Below the pieces are notes generated by a model. It made no database searches and was not told the origin of the DNA. It worked only from the letters and a program-made list of their open reading frames with translations. A stretch of DNA of 53,758 bases from contig CAMBDA010000021.1 in assembly GCA_945865175.1 (NCBI GenBank), positions 1 through 53,758 on the forward strand, given 5' to 3'. The number at the start of each line of letters is the position of its first letter. Position 1 is the first letter of the stretch. Shown here one piece after another: positions 1-7,847 of the stretch. The DNA is from an uncultured Prevotellaceae bacterium (lineage in GTDB: Bacteria > Bacteroidota > Bacteroidia > Bacteroidales > Bacteroidaceae). The position numbers were made by a program, and so were the translations under genes.

Positions 1-96
1 CAAAGAAACCGCATCCAAGGCCATTATGCACATTATAACAAGCCCTAAGGATTTTATCTGTCAAATCTTTGTAAAGGAACATGGTGTTTGATTTTT

Positions 97-166
97 ATCC
101 GCAGATGTCAGACAGATGTTATACAGAAAGACTCATCTGTTTAAAATCTGTTTAACATCTGTGGAT
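97..166. repeat. Nested inverted repeats built from a CATCTGT-type heptamer
   Basis: The outer arms are 12 bp each, ATCCGCAGATGT at 97-108 and ACATCTGTGGAT at 155-166, complementary except for one wobble position. Inside them ACAGATG at 112-118 faces CATCTGT at 134-140, and a further ATCTGTTTAA lies at 146-155. About five copies of the ACAGAT core occur within 70 bp. The element starts three bases beyond the stop codon of the UpxY-like gene. It could be a terminator or attenuator between that gene and whatever follows to the left, or a protein-binding site. No T-run directly follows the outer arm in the direction of transcription except TTTTT at 92-96 read on the other strand. Confidence 0.5.
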
Positions 167-168
167 TT

Positions 169-768
169 CTATTTCTCCTCTACGAGTTCAAGCATCTCTA
201 TGGGGTATTCGGTTCGGGCACAGCCAAGGAAATCGATAACTACTGCTATCGAGGTTGAACCGTTGGGCTCCCTGTAGAGATGCCCTTCCATGCCTTCAAA
301 TCGGCCTGTCTTTACCCTTACCTTGCTTCCCAAGTGGAACTTGGACGGGTCTATCGTCACTGGGTTCTCTGCATCGCCCACCATCCTGCGGAAGGCGTCC
401 ATCTGGCTGTTGGGGATGCGGGCAAAGTCGTTTCTGCCTTCTTTGGTTTTCCTTGCCCTGTCCATCATGAAGTGGAGGATGAACTTGGCGCGGCAGGCTA
501 TGTCATAGCGGTCTTCGTCTGAACAGCGGATGAAGACGTTGCACGGACAGATTACCTTGTCGACCCAGACTCTCTTGCCGGTGCTTTTCCATTCGTGCAG
601 CTCTCTCTGGATAGGTACGTACGAGATGACCTTCCTGTCATCGTCTTCGCTCTCATCGTATTTTTTCTCCTTGTTCAGGATTTCAAATAGCTTGTTGAGC
701 TTTTCTCGGCAGGATTTTTCTGTATTGGGGGTTACAACGGCTATGAACCAGTGATTTCCGTCAGCCAT
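169..768 (-). CDS. UpxY-like NusG-family transcription antiterminator
   Basis: This is a NusG paralogue of the UpxY type, which in Bacteroides lets RNA polymerase read through long polysaccharide operons. The N-terminal NGN domain starts almost at once (NHWFIAVVTPNTEK). The C-terminal KOW-like part is visible in the last ~55 residues (GSKVRVKTGRFEGMEG). The ATG at 768 gives 199 aa. A TTG at 819 would add 17 residues that do not resemble NusG, so I prefer 768. Genes controlled by UpxY proteins normally lie directly downstream, here beyond the left edge, so a surface polysaccharide locus is expected there. The upstream region holds a TACCTTTG box and several hairpins, fitting a leader on which the protein acts. 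Family assignment is firm; the target operon is inference. Confidence 0.85.
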   Translation of the reverse strand: MADGNHWFIAVVTPNTEKSCREKLNKLFEILNKEKKYDESEDDDRKVISYVPIQRELHEWKSTGKRVWVDKVICPCNVFIRCSDEDRYDIACRAKFILHFMMDRARKTKEGRNDFARIPNSQMDAFRRMVGDAENPVTIDPSKFHLGSKVRVKTGRFEGMEGHLYREPNGSTSIAVVIDFLGCARTEYPIEMLELVEEK

Positions 769-885
769 ATTGCAATCGATATGTTGGGATTTTTGGGATT
801 TCAAATCATTGTGGCTCAATGATTTGAGTTGTTGTTTTTTAGAAGAAATTCGTAATTTGACAATTTGTTCTTGGGAGCTTTCTTA

Positions 886-1045
886 ACGCCTACGGCGTCG
901 GCAAGTTTTTGCACTTGTCGACTTTGAAAAATTGTGGTTGAGGACTTTGTATTTACCCTCGTTGTTTATGACTCTAACGTCTATCATATCCTTTTAGGAT
1001 AGTGTCTCACTCTTACTAAGAGTGGAACATTATGTTGCAAAGGTA
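886..1045 (-). promoter_or_regulatory. Promoter box and structured 5' leader of the UpxY-like gene
   Basis: Read leftward, a TACCTTTG box (complement of 1038-1045) matches the Bacteroidetes -7 consensus TAnnTTTG. No good TTTG lies at the usual distance upstream. Transcription starting near 1031 would give a leader of about 260 nt. It contains the perfect hairpin CACTCTT-ACT-AAGAGTG (1008-1024), then TATCCT-TTT-AGGATA (987-1001), an imperfect stem at 899-920 (CGGCAAG with CTTGTCG) and ACGCC-TAC-GGCGT (886-898). UpxY proteins are known to act on 5' leaders, so these stems are plausible recognition or pausing elements. Between 820 and 1119 I see no gene. Confidence 0.5.
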
Positions 1046-1119
1046 TAATTTTTTTTATAATTCCTGTCCTATATCTCAAATTTTCCTTAAATAATTAACG
1101 TAAATTAACGGTTTGAGGA

Positions 1120-1151
1120 TTTGCATATATTGGGGAAAAAGTGTACTTTTG
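1120..1151 (+). promoter_or_regulatory. Bacteroidetes-type promoter for the histidine phosphatase gene
   Basis: TTTG at 1120-1123 is followed after exactly 20 nt by TACTTTTG at 1144-1151, a full match to the TTTG-N19-21-TAnnTTTG consensus. The start codon lies 20 nt beyond the -7 box, giving a leader of roughly 15 nt. Confidence 0.75.
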
Positions 1152-1171
1152 TGGGTGGAAATTTGTATGAC

Positions 1172-1735
1172 ATGACTACATTATATATTGTACGGCACGG
1201 ACAGACCGAAGAGAACCAACAGCGCATCCTGCAGGGACATCTGCCTGGGGTGCTCACAGAAGAGGGTAGGAGACAGGTGGAGCAGGCGGCTGCACGACTG
1301 GCCGAAGAAGAGGGTAGAATGGCTGGCGGTGAAGGGAAGAGGTTCCGGTGTGTCGTGTGCAGCGACTTGCAGCGTGCGGTGGATTCGGCCCGTATCATAG
1401 CCGGGAGGCTCCAGCTCCAGGTGTGCCCGATGGAACTGTTGAGGGAACGCGACTGGGGGCGTTTTACCGGAATGGCCATAGCAGAAGCCGTGGAAAGGTA
1501 TAGGGTGGACGGCAGGTGGATGTTCCCAGCCGGCAGTGTGGAGAGCGATGAAGCACTTTCCGGCCGGGCAACGTGTGTGCTGGAAACGCTTGGACGGACG
1601 TATGCGGGAGATAGCCTTGTCGTGGTCACCCACGGGCTCTTTGCCAGACATCTGGTGGCTGCAGCGCTTGGTTGCAGTTACCGCGAGGTGAAGCCCTTTC
1701 AGAATGCTGAAATCAGGAAGCTGGACATCCGATAG
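1172..1735 (+). CDS. Histidine phosphatase family protein (phosphoglycerate mutase-like)
   Basis: A 187-residue single-domain protein of the branch-1 histidine phosphatase superfamily, which removes phosphate from small molecules through a phosphohistidine intermediate. The RHGQTE motif at residues 8-13 carries the nucleophilic histidine. A CSDLQRAVDSA stretch matches the phosphate-pocket arginine region, an RERDWG segment follows, and VVTHG near residue 154 supplies the second histidine. Cobalamin-pathway phosphatase (CobC), acid phosphatase or broad-specificity phosphatase are all possible; the sequence alone does not decide, and no cobalamin genes are nearby. The ATG at 1172 is chosen because it precedes the first beta strand (TTLYIVRHG) and fits the promoter. 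It stands alone between the UpxY-like gene and gyrA. Confidence 0.85.
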   Translation: MTTLYIVRHGQTEENQQRILQGHLPGVLTEEGRRQVEQAAARLAEEEGRMAGGEGKRFRCVVCSDLQRAVDSARIIAGRLQLQVCPMELLRERDWGRFTGMAIAEAVERYRVDGRWMFPAGSVESDEALSGRATCVLETLGRTYAGDSLVVVTHGLFARHLVAAALGCSYREVKPFQNAEIRKLDIR

Positions 1736-1783
1736 AAAAGATGGTGCAATATGGCCTTCTGACAGGAAAAACACCCCTTAAAA

Positions 1784-1815
1784 TTTGCTCATATCGCCAA
1801 ATATGGCTAAATTTG
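1784..1815 (+). promoter_or_regulatory. Promoter of gyrA
   Basis: TTTG at 1784-1787 and TAAATTTG at 1808-1815 are separated by exactly 20 nt and match the Bacteroidetes consensus at every fixed position. The predicted leader is about 50 nt before the ATG at 1870. Confidence 0.75.
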
Positions 1816-1869
1816 CAGCGAATTAGGCATTTTGCCGAAAAAGTGAAGCATACAACTAATAATTTATAA

Positions 1870-4437
1870 ATGGAAGATCAAGAAAGAATCATTAAGGTAG
1901 ACATCGAGCACGAAATGCGAAAAAGCTACATCGACTATTCGATGAGCGTGATTGTGGCCCGTGCGCTGCCTGATGTGAGAGACGGTTTCAAGCCTGTGCA
2001 CCGCCGCATTCTCTTCGGGATGAAGGAACTGGGGAACTTGCATAGCAGACCAAGCAAGAAGTGCGCACGTATCGTGGGTGAGGTGTTGGGTAAATATCAT
2101 CCCCACGGTGACAGCAGTGTGTACGGAGCCCTGGTGCGCATGGCACAGGAGTGGGCCATGCGCTACACGCTGGTGGACGGACAGGGAAACTTCGGTTCGG
2201 TGGACGGTGACAGCCCTGCCGCCATGCGTTACACCGAGGCCCGCCTGAGCCTGATGGGCGAGGCCATGATGGAAGACCTGGACAAGGAAACCGTGGACAT
2301 GACCAACAACTTTGATGACACCCTGCGCGAGCCCACGGTGATGCCCACCCGCATACCCAACCTGCTCGTGAACGGAGCCACCGGTATTGCCGTGGGCATG
2401 GCCACCAACATCCCCACCCACAATCTGGGAGAGGTGATAGACGCCTGTGTGGCTTTTGTGGACAATGCCGGGCTCACGAGCGCGGACCTGATGGCCTATG
2501 TGAAGGGTCCCGATTTCCCCACCGGTGCCTACATCATGGGCGTGCAGGGCATCAAGGATGCCTATGAGACCGGTCGCGGACGTGTGATTATGCGCGCGAA
2601 GGCCGAGATTGAGAGCGGTGAACAGCACGACAAGATTATCGTCACAGAGATTCCATACGGTGTGAACAAGGCCGAGATGATCAAGGGCATTGCCCAGATG
2701 GTGAACGACAAGAAGATTGAAGGCATCAGCAACATCAATGACGAGTCGGACAAGGAGGGCATGCGCATAGTGGTGGACGTGAAACGTGACGCCAATGCAC
2801 GCGTGGTGCTGAACAAGCTGTTCAAGATGACACCGTTGCAGACCAGTTTCAGCGTGAACAGCATTGCGCTGGTGAAGGGCCGGCCCAAACTGCTAACCCT
2901 GCGCGACTGCATCCGTTATTTCGTGGAGCACCGTCATGAGGTGGTCATTCGCCGTACACGCTACGACCTGCGCAAGGCAGAGGAGCGTGCGCACATCCTG
3001 GCCGGACTCATCATCGCAAGTGACAACATAGACGAGGTGGTGCACATCATCAAGGCCAGCAAGACTCCTCAGGCTGCCATAGAAGGCCTGATGGCGCGGT
3101 TCCAGCTGGACGAGGTTCAGGCCAAGGCCATTGTGGACATGCGCCTGAGCCAGCTCACGGGCCTGCAGCAGGAAAAACTGCATGCCGAATATGACGAACT
3201 GCTGGAGCGCATCAAGTACTTCAACCAGATTCTCACTGATGACAACCTGTGCCGCAAGGTGATGAAGGACGAACTGCTGGAAGTGAAGGAGAAGTTCGGA
3301 GACGAGCGCAAGACCGAAATCATGCCCAGTGCGGAGGAGTTCAATGCAGAGGACTTCTATGCCAATGACGAGGTGGTGATTACCATCAGCCACATGGGCT
3401 ACATCAAGCGCACCCCCCTGAGCGAGTTCCGTGCACAAGGACGGGGCGGCATAGGCGTGAAGGCCAGCGCCACACGCGACAACGACTTTATCGAGCACAT
3501 CTATATGGCCACGATGCACAACACCATGATGTTCTTCACAGCCCGTGGCCGCTGCTACTGGCTGAAGGTGTATGACATCCCCGAGGGCTCGAAAACCAAC
3601 AAGGGACGTGCCATCCAGAACATGCTCATGATAGAACAGGGCGACAGCGTGAATGCCTGCCTGTGCATCCGCAAGCTGGGCGACCCCGCATTCTGCCAGA
3701 GCCACTATGTGCTCTTCTGCACCCAGGAAGGCATCATCAAGAAGACCTGTCTGACGGAATACAGCCGCCCGCGTGCCAATGGCGTGAATGCCATCAACAT
3801 ACGCGAGGAAGACAGGGTGATAGCCGTGGCACTGACCAACGGACACAACGAGGTGGTGATTGCCAACCGCAACGGCCGTGCCATCCGCTTCAACGAGGAT
3901 CAGGTGCGTGCCATGGGACGTACGGCCACCGGTGTGTCCAGCCTGCTTATCGATGAAGACGGCACGGATGCAGTCATTGGCATGGCAGTGGTGAACGATG
4001 TGGAGAACGAAACCATCCTGGTGCTCAGCGAACAAGGGTTCGGCAAGCGTACGAGTGTGGAGGAATACCGCAAGACCAGCCGCAGGGCCAAGGGCGTGAA
4101 GACACTCAACATCACCGACAAGACGGGCAATGTGGTGGCACTGCTGGTGGTTCACGATGACGAGGACCTCATGATCATCAACAAGAGCGGCACCACCATC
4201 CGCCTGCATGTGGAAGATATACGCAACCTGGGACGCAACACCCAGGGCACAAAGGTGATTGAGCTGAAGAAGCGCAACGATACCATCAGCCATGTGTGTG
4301 TGGTGCCCCGAGACGAGGAAGCGGAGGATGTTCAGGAGGCAGAATCCCATGACGCCCCCGAAAGCGACCCACAGACCGGCATCCACTCGCAACCTGGGGA
4401 AGCCGAAGAGACAACAGACAATAATAACCCTAATTAA
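1870..4437 (+). CDS. gyrA: DNA gyrase subunit A
   Basis: Catalytic subunit of DNA gyrase, which breaks and rejoins DNA to introduce negative supercoils together with GyrB. The 855 residues are full length. The N-terminal breakage-reunion domain begins near residue 5. The helix region reads [12 protein letters not shown] at residues 75-86, and the catalytic tyrosine is Tyr121 in AMRYTEARL. The C-terminal half is a six-bladed DNA-wrapping domain starting near residue 505, with a GyrA-box version QGRGGIG at 523-529. This box identifies gyrase A rather than ParC. The C-terminal tail is acidic. Ser82 (Ser83 in E. coli) is kept, while the position equivalent to E. coli Asp87 is Gly86. The next gene starts 13 nt after the stop, so they are probably co-transcribed. 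Confidence 0.97.
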   Translation: MEDQERIIKVDIEHEMRKSYIDYSMSVIVARALPDVRDGFKPVHRRILFGMKELGNLHSRPSKKCARIVGEVLGKYHPHGDSSVYGALVRMAQEWAMRYTLVDGQGNFGSVDGDSPAAMRYTEARLSLMGEAMMEDLDKETVDMTNNFDDTLREPTVMPTRIPNLLVNGATGIAVGMATNIPTHNLGEVIDACVAFVDNAGLTSADLMAYVKGPDFPTGAYIMGVQGIKDAYETGRGRVIMRAKAEIESGEQHDKIIVTEIPYGVNKAEMIKGIAQMVNDKKIEGISNINDESDKEGMRIVVDVKRDANARVVLNKLFKMTPLQTSFSVNSIALVKGRPKLLTLRDCIRYFVEHRHEVVIRRTRYDLRKAEERAHILAGLIIASDNIDEVVHIIKASKTPQAAIEGLMARFQLDEVQAKAIVDMRLSQLTGLQQEKLHAEYDELLERIKYFNQILTDDNLCRKVMKDELLEVKEKFGDERKTEIMPSAEEFNAEDFYANDEVVITISHMGYIKRTPLSEFRAQGRGGIGVKASATRDNDFIEHIYMATMHNTMMFFTARGRCYWLKVYDIPEGSKTNKGRAIQNMLMIEQGDSVNACLCIRKLGDPAFCQSHYVLFCTQEGIIKKTCLTEYSRPRANGVNAINIREEDRVIAVALTNGHNEVVIANRNGRAIRFNEDQVRAMGRTATGVSSLLIDEDGTDAVIGMAVVNDVENETILVLSEQGFGKRTSVEEYRKTSRRAKGVKTLNITDKTGNVVALLVVHDDEDLMIINKSGTTIRLHVEDIRNLGRNTQGTKVIELKKRNDTISHVCVVPRDEEAEDVQEAESHDAPESDPQTGIHSQPGEAEETTDNNNPN

Positions 4438-4450
4438 TACCTATATTAAT

Positions 4451-5776
4451 ATGAAAAAGATTTTTCTATCACTTGCACTGACACTGCTGGCCAGTGGTGT
4501 CATGGCACAGAGTGCCGAGGACAAAGCAAAGGCCAAGGCCGAAGCTGCTGCACTGAAGGCTGCCAAGAAGGAAGCAAAGACGCAGATGGCCGAGGCTACC
4601 AAAATCAAGGATGCCATCTATCTGAAGGTTCAGGACAAGGAGAATCCGGCCAAAGAGGAGGAAGTGTTTGCCGAGAGCCAGAAGGGCCTCGACCTCATCA
4701 ACAAGGCGCTGAAGAGCGGCCACATTGAAGAAAAGAAACTGGGCGAGGCCTACAAGGTGAGCGAGATGCTGGCCATGCTGCGCCACAACCTGTATCTGGG
4801 CAAGGCTTCTGAAAAGCAGACTTTCGACACTGTGGCCTACTATGACAACCTGAAGCTCCTGTGTGACGGCCTCCACAATGAGCTCAAGTACACCAAGCCC
4901 ACTCCTGGAGAGACTGGCAACGCAAAGGAACTGGAGGGCAAGAAGGCCAATCTGGCCTCAAGTGCCGTATACTTTGTGTATGCAGCCCAGTTTGAAGGCG
5001 ACTGCAAGCGCTATGACCGTGCCCTGGAGGCCTATGACATTGCGCTCAACTATGGCAAGCTCTATCCCGAGGTGGCCGACCAGGTGAAACTGCCCGTGGA
5101 GCCTGCACAGATTGCCTATTATGCCTTTCACATCGCACACGAGGGCAAGAAGTATGAGGCCATGGACAAGTATTATGAGCAGGCCCTGCAGTTTGCCGAT
5201 GGTGTCCAGGGTACCAACCAGGTGCGCCTGATGTCCTATCTGGAGCAGGGCGACACCGCCACATGGGCCAGCAAGGCCCGCGAGCAGTGTCTTGCCGACC
5301 CGGGCAAGAACGAGGACCTGATTCAGATTCTGGCCTCCTACTACCAGAAGAAGGGCCACGACAAGATGGGCGAGTTTGCGGATGCCGTGCTGGCAGTGGA
5401 CCCCAATGTGCTCATCGCCAACTATGCACGCGGCTTTGTGTATTTCGCTGAAACCAAGTATGACGAGGCCATGAAGTACTACCAGAAGTGTACCGAAATC
5501 AAGCCCGACTACTATGACGCATGGTACCAGTGTGGCCTGTGCATCTTCCGCAAGGCCCTGGACCTCAACTCCACCATCAGCAACATCAAGAACCAGGCAG
5601 AGGCCAAGAAAACCAAGGAGCAGACCATCAAGCTCTTTGGCGAGGCCATTCCCTATTTCGAGCGTGCACGCGAGATTACGCCCGATGAACCCCAGAAGTG
5701 GGCCTATGAGCTGAAACAGTGCTACACAGTGACCGGTCAGGCGGCCAAGGCTGCCGAGATGGACAAACTGCTTTGA
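4451..5776 (+). CDS. Secreted tetratricopeptide-repeat protein
   Basis: A 441-residue exported protein with a type I signal peptide (positive MKK, hydrophobic core, cleavage after VMAQ near residue 20). A lysine/alanine-rich charged helix follows at about 21-50. Several TPR-like helical pairs cover most of the rest, for example the segment with YARGFVYFAETKYDEAMKYY near residue 315-335. TPRs make protein-protein scaffolds; no catalytic motif is visible. A TPR gene directly downstream of gyrA is a recurring arrangement in Bacteroidales. The ATG at 4451 is chosen because it opens the signal peptide; upstream in-frame sequence overlaps gyrA in another frame. Periplasmic or outer-membrane-associated location is inferred. 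Confidence 0.85.
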   Translation: MKKIFLSLALTLLASGVMAQSAEDKAKAKAEAAALKAAKKEAKTQMAEATKIKDAIYLKVQDKENPAKEEEVFAESQKGLDLINKALKSGHIEEKKLGEAYKVSEMLAMLRHNLYLGKASEKQTFDTVAYYDNLKLLCDGLHNELKYTKPTPGETGNAKELEGKKANLASSAVYFVYAAQFEGDCKRYDRALEAYDIALNYGKLYPEVADQVKLPVEPAQIAYYAFHIAHEGKKYEAMDKYYEQALQFADGVQGTNQVRLMSYLEQGDTATWASKAREQCLADPGKNEDLIQILASYYQKKGHDKMGEFADAVLAVDPNVLIANYARGFVYFAETKYDEAMKYYQKCTEIKPDYYDAWYQCGLCIFRKALDLNSTISNIKNQAEAKKTKEQTIKLFGEAIPYFERAREITPDEPQKWAYELKQCYTVTGQAAKAAEMDKLL

Positions 5777-5835
5777 AAGGACACACAGCCTTCCTGAAAA
5801 AAACGGGGAACGGCTGTTGAACACATGGTTGCTTG

Positions 5836-5900
5836 GCCTGAAAGGCTGCCAGCCAGGGTAACCGAGGGTTACCTTTGATTGGTGGCCTTTCAGGCTTTTT
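5836..5900 (+). terminator. Intrinsic terminator after the gyrA-TPR unit
   Basis: The perfect 11-bp arms GCCTGAAAGGC (5836-5846) and GCCTTTCAGGC (5885-5895) are followed by TTTTT at 5896-5900. A second stem, GGTAACC with GGTTACC (5857-5873), lies inside the loop, so the RNA would fold into a branched hairpin. Confidence 0.8.
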
Positions 5901-5977
5901 CATGGCAGCTATGATTTGGATGGACAAAAAATGAATGGTTTTTTCTCCATCTTTCCCGCATTCTCGGTTTTTTGTTG

Positions 5978-5985
5978 TATCTTTG
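5978..5985 (+). promoter_or_regulatory. Promoter -7 box for the ArnT-like gene
   Basis: TATCTTTG matches TAnnTTTG and lies 43 nt before the start codon. The expected TTTG at -33 is poor here (CTTTC near 5951-5955), so the promoter may be weak or assisted. Confidence 0.5.
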
Positions 5986-6028
5986 TCCGGCAAATGCCCG
6001 GAAACGGGGAAGAAGAAGGCATTATAAT

Positions 6029-7588
6029 ATGAGAAAGAACAACGAAAAGATACTCCTCTATATGGGACTGTGTCTGGCAGTGCTGCCAGTCATCCTGTTG
6101 CGTGATTTTACACCGGCCAATGAACTGCGCTATCTGAGTCTGGCCGAGGAAGCCTTGCGCGAGCACCGCTGGTGGGCTTTCACCAACCAGGGTGAGGTGT
6201 TTGCCGACAAGCCGCCCCTTTATCTGTGGATTGTGATGCTGGGGAAGTGCCTTTTCGGCAGCCACCAGATGTGGTTCCTTTCGCTGTTTTCCCTGATTCC
6301 TGCCGTCATGATTGTGCGCATCATGGACCATTGGGTGAGCCACGAACTGGACACCGACAGCCGTTCGCTTGCCTGCATGATGCTCACCACAGCCGGTCTG
6401 TTCCTGGGACTGGCCGTAACGTTGCGGATGGACCTTCTCATGTGCCTGTTTGTGGTGCTGGCCATGCGCGCCTTCTGGCGGATGAAATACGTGCCCCAGC
6501 AGAGAAGGCGTGAGCAGTGGCTCTTTCCCCTCTACATCTTCCTGGCCATGTTCACCAATGGGGTGGTGGGCCTCTTTGTGCCGCTCTTTTCCACGCTTGT
6601 GTATCTGTGGATGAAGGGAAGGATGCGCACCCTGGCCTACTATTGGGGCTGGCGCACATGGAGTGTGCTGGCCGTCTTGTCGGCCGTATGGCTGGGGATG
6701 GCCTATGTGGAGGGCGGCAGTGGCTATCTTCACCACATGCTCGTGGATCAGATGGGCATTCTCTTCCATGCCGACATCCACGACAGGCCTTTCTATTTCT
6801 ATCTGGCCACGATATGGTATTCCTTTGCACCTTATTCCATTTTCGTGGCAGCCATTCTGGTCACAGTGCTCCGGCCCGACTTCGTGCGTACCGAACTGCA
6901 GCGCTATTTCCTGTGCATCACCCTCACCACGTTTGTTGCCATATCCTGTGTCAGCTCCAAGCTCCAGGTGTACATGTTGCCGGCCTTCCCCTTTATGGTG
7001 TATGCAGCCGCAATGGCCCTGCCGCGGGTGAAGATGAACGCATGGTACAGGGCCACCATCTCGTTGCCCGCAATGGCCTTTGCGCTGGCCCTGCCTGCGC
7101 TGGTCGTGATGGTGGTGGGTGACATCTATCCCCTGCTCAACGACACGCTGTGCTACATCACGGCTACAGGCGTTTCGGTGAGCGGCATCTATGCCCTTCG
7201 TCTCGTGTACAAGCATGCCGACTATACGGGCCTCACTGATGCCGTTCGTGTGCTGGGGCTGGGATTGCTCTTTGCCGTGTTTGTGGGTGGATGGTCCATG
7301 CCCCGCCTTAATCCCGGTCTGGGATATGGCGCTCTGTGTGCCAAGGCCGCTGAACTGTCGGAGAAGACAGGCATCACACACTTCGTGGCCTACGACTTGC
7401 GGAGGCCCAGTCACATGGATGTGTATCTCCATACAAGTGTGGGACGCATCGATGACGAGAAGCAGTTGGACAAGCTGCTTTACGAGGGGAAGCCTGCCAT
7501 CGTGATGCTGCCCCAGAAGGTCTTGAAGCGCTTTCCTGCCCAGGACGTCCATGTCGTGGGCCCATACGCCATTATTGTGGTGAAGTAG
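6029..7588 (+). CDS. ArnT-like GT-C glycosyltransferase (GT83-type), integral membrane
   Basis: A 519-residue polytopic membrane protein of the ArnT / dolichyl-phosphomannose transferase-like clan, whose members transfer a sugar from a polyprenyl phosphate to a lipid or protein on the periplasmic face. The first helix (about 9-24) is followed by RDFTPANELRYLSLAEEAL, which carries the acidic residue and the ExRY signature of the first periplasmic loop in this clan. A KPPLYLW segment follows, as in ArnT. About ten to twelve hydrophobic helices can be counted, and the last ~100 residues are mostly soluble. In ArnT the acceptor is lipid A and the donor undecaprenyl-phosphate aminoarabinose; the substrate here cannot be told and no other arn genes are present. 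The ATG at 6029 precedes a positively charged MRKNNEK. Confidence 0.8.
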   Translation: MRKNNEKILLYMGLCLAVLPVILLRDFTPANELRYLSLAEEALREHRWWAFTNQGEVFADKPPLYLWIVMLGKCLFGSHQMWFLSLFSLIPAVMIVRIMDHWVSHELDTDSRSLACMMLTTAGLFLGLAVTLRMDLLMCLFVVLAMRAFWRMKYVPQQRRREQWLFPLYIFLAMFTNGVVGLFVPLFSTLVYLWMKGRMRTLAYYWGWRTWSVLAVLSAVWLGMAYVEGGSGYLHHMLVDQMGILFHADIHDRPFYFYLATIWYSFAPYSIFVAAILVTVLRPDFVRTELQRYFLCITLTTFVAISCVSSKLQVYMLPAFPFMVYAAAMALPRVKMNAWYRATISLPAMAFALALPALVVMVVGDIYPLLNDTLCYITATGVSVSGIYALRLVYKHADYTGLTDAVRVLGLGLLFAVFVGGWSMPRLNPGLGYGALCAKAAELSEKTGITHFVAYDLRRPSHMDVYLHTSVGRIDDEKQLDKLLYEGKPAIVMLPQKVLKRFPAQDVHVVGPYAIIVVK

Positions 7589-7781
7589 TTTCCTTCATCT
7601 CCTGGTCGAATGCCTTCAGCAGCCCTTGGACTGCTTCCTCCTCCAGCTGTGGCAATGCGGTGCGAAGCACATGCTCCATGGCCTTGCGTGCTGCATGTAT
7701 ACCCCGGCTTCGGCCCATGTTGTAGCCGCTCCTGTAGGGTGTAGAGGGCAATAGTGCCCGATTGAAATTACCGTCACTCAT
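7572..7781 (-). CDS. Small uncharacterised protein, 69 aa
   Basis: A 69-residue frame starting MSDGNFNRALLPSTPYRSG and continuing into an amphipathic helical stretch rich in Ala, Leu and Glu. No signal peptide, membrane segment or cysteine motif is visible. I accept it as a gene because the ATG at 7781 lies in a true intergenic gap with a TAAATTTG box (complement of 7794-7801) just upstream, it is divergent from the amidase gene, and its composition is protein-like rather than a mirror of another gene. Its 3' end overlaps the convergent ArnT-like gene by 17 nt. I recognise no function; a small regulatory or adaptor protein is possible. Confidence 0.6.
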   Translation of the reverse strand: MSDGNFNRALLPSTPYRSGYNMGRSRGIHAARKAMEHVLRTALPQLEEEAVQGLLKAFDQEMKETTSPQ

Positions 7782-7793
7782 TACTTTTTTCCG

Positions 7794-7843
7794 CAAATTT
7801 ACGCATTTTTTTTTGCATTGTATGCGGTTTTGGTGTAATTTTG
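7794..7843. promoter_or_regulatory. Divergent promoters; the rightward one sits on the amidase start codon
   Basis: Rightward, TTTG (7812-7815) and TAATTTTG (7836-7843) are 20 nt apart, a full consensus match; the -7 box ends only four bases before the ATG at 7848. Leftward, TAAATTTG (complement of 7794-7801) serves the 69-aa gene, without a clear -33 element. Confidence 0.65.
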
Positions 7844-7847
7844 CCGC

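Noticed and set aside
820..1119. Invertible promoter upstream of the UpxY-like gene
   Set aside because: Phase-variable promoters of Bacteroides capsule loci are flanked by a matched pair of inverted repeats; here the repeats are separate small hairpins on one side of the -7 box only.
2893..4392. Long leftward open frame (499 codons) antisense to gyrA
   Set aside because: It mirrors codon-biased gyrA; composition is rich in His, Ala, Gly and Val, as expected of an antisense frame, and there is no promoter or family resemblance.
5909..7552. Leftward 547-codon frame antisense to the ArnT-like gene
   Set aside because: His/Gln/Gly-rich, low-complexity translation and complete overlap with a clear membrane-protein gene.
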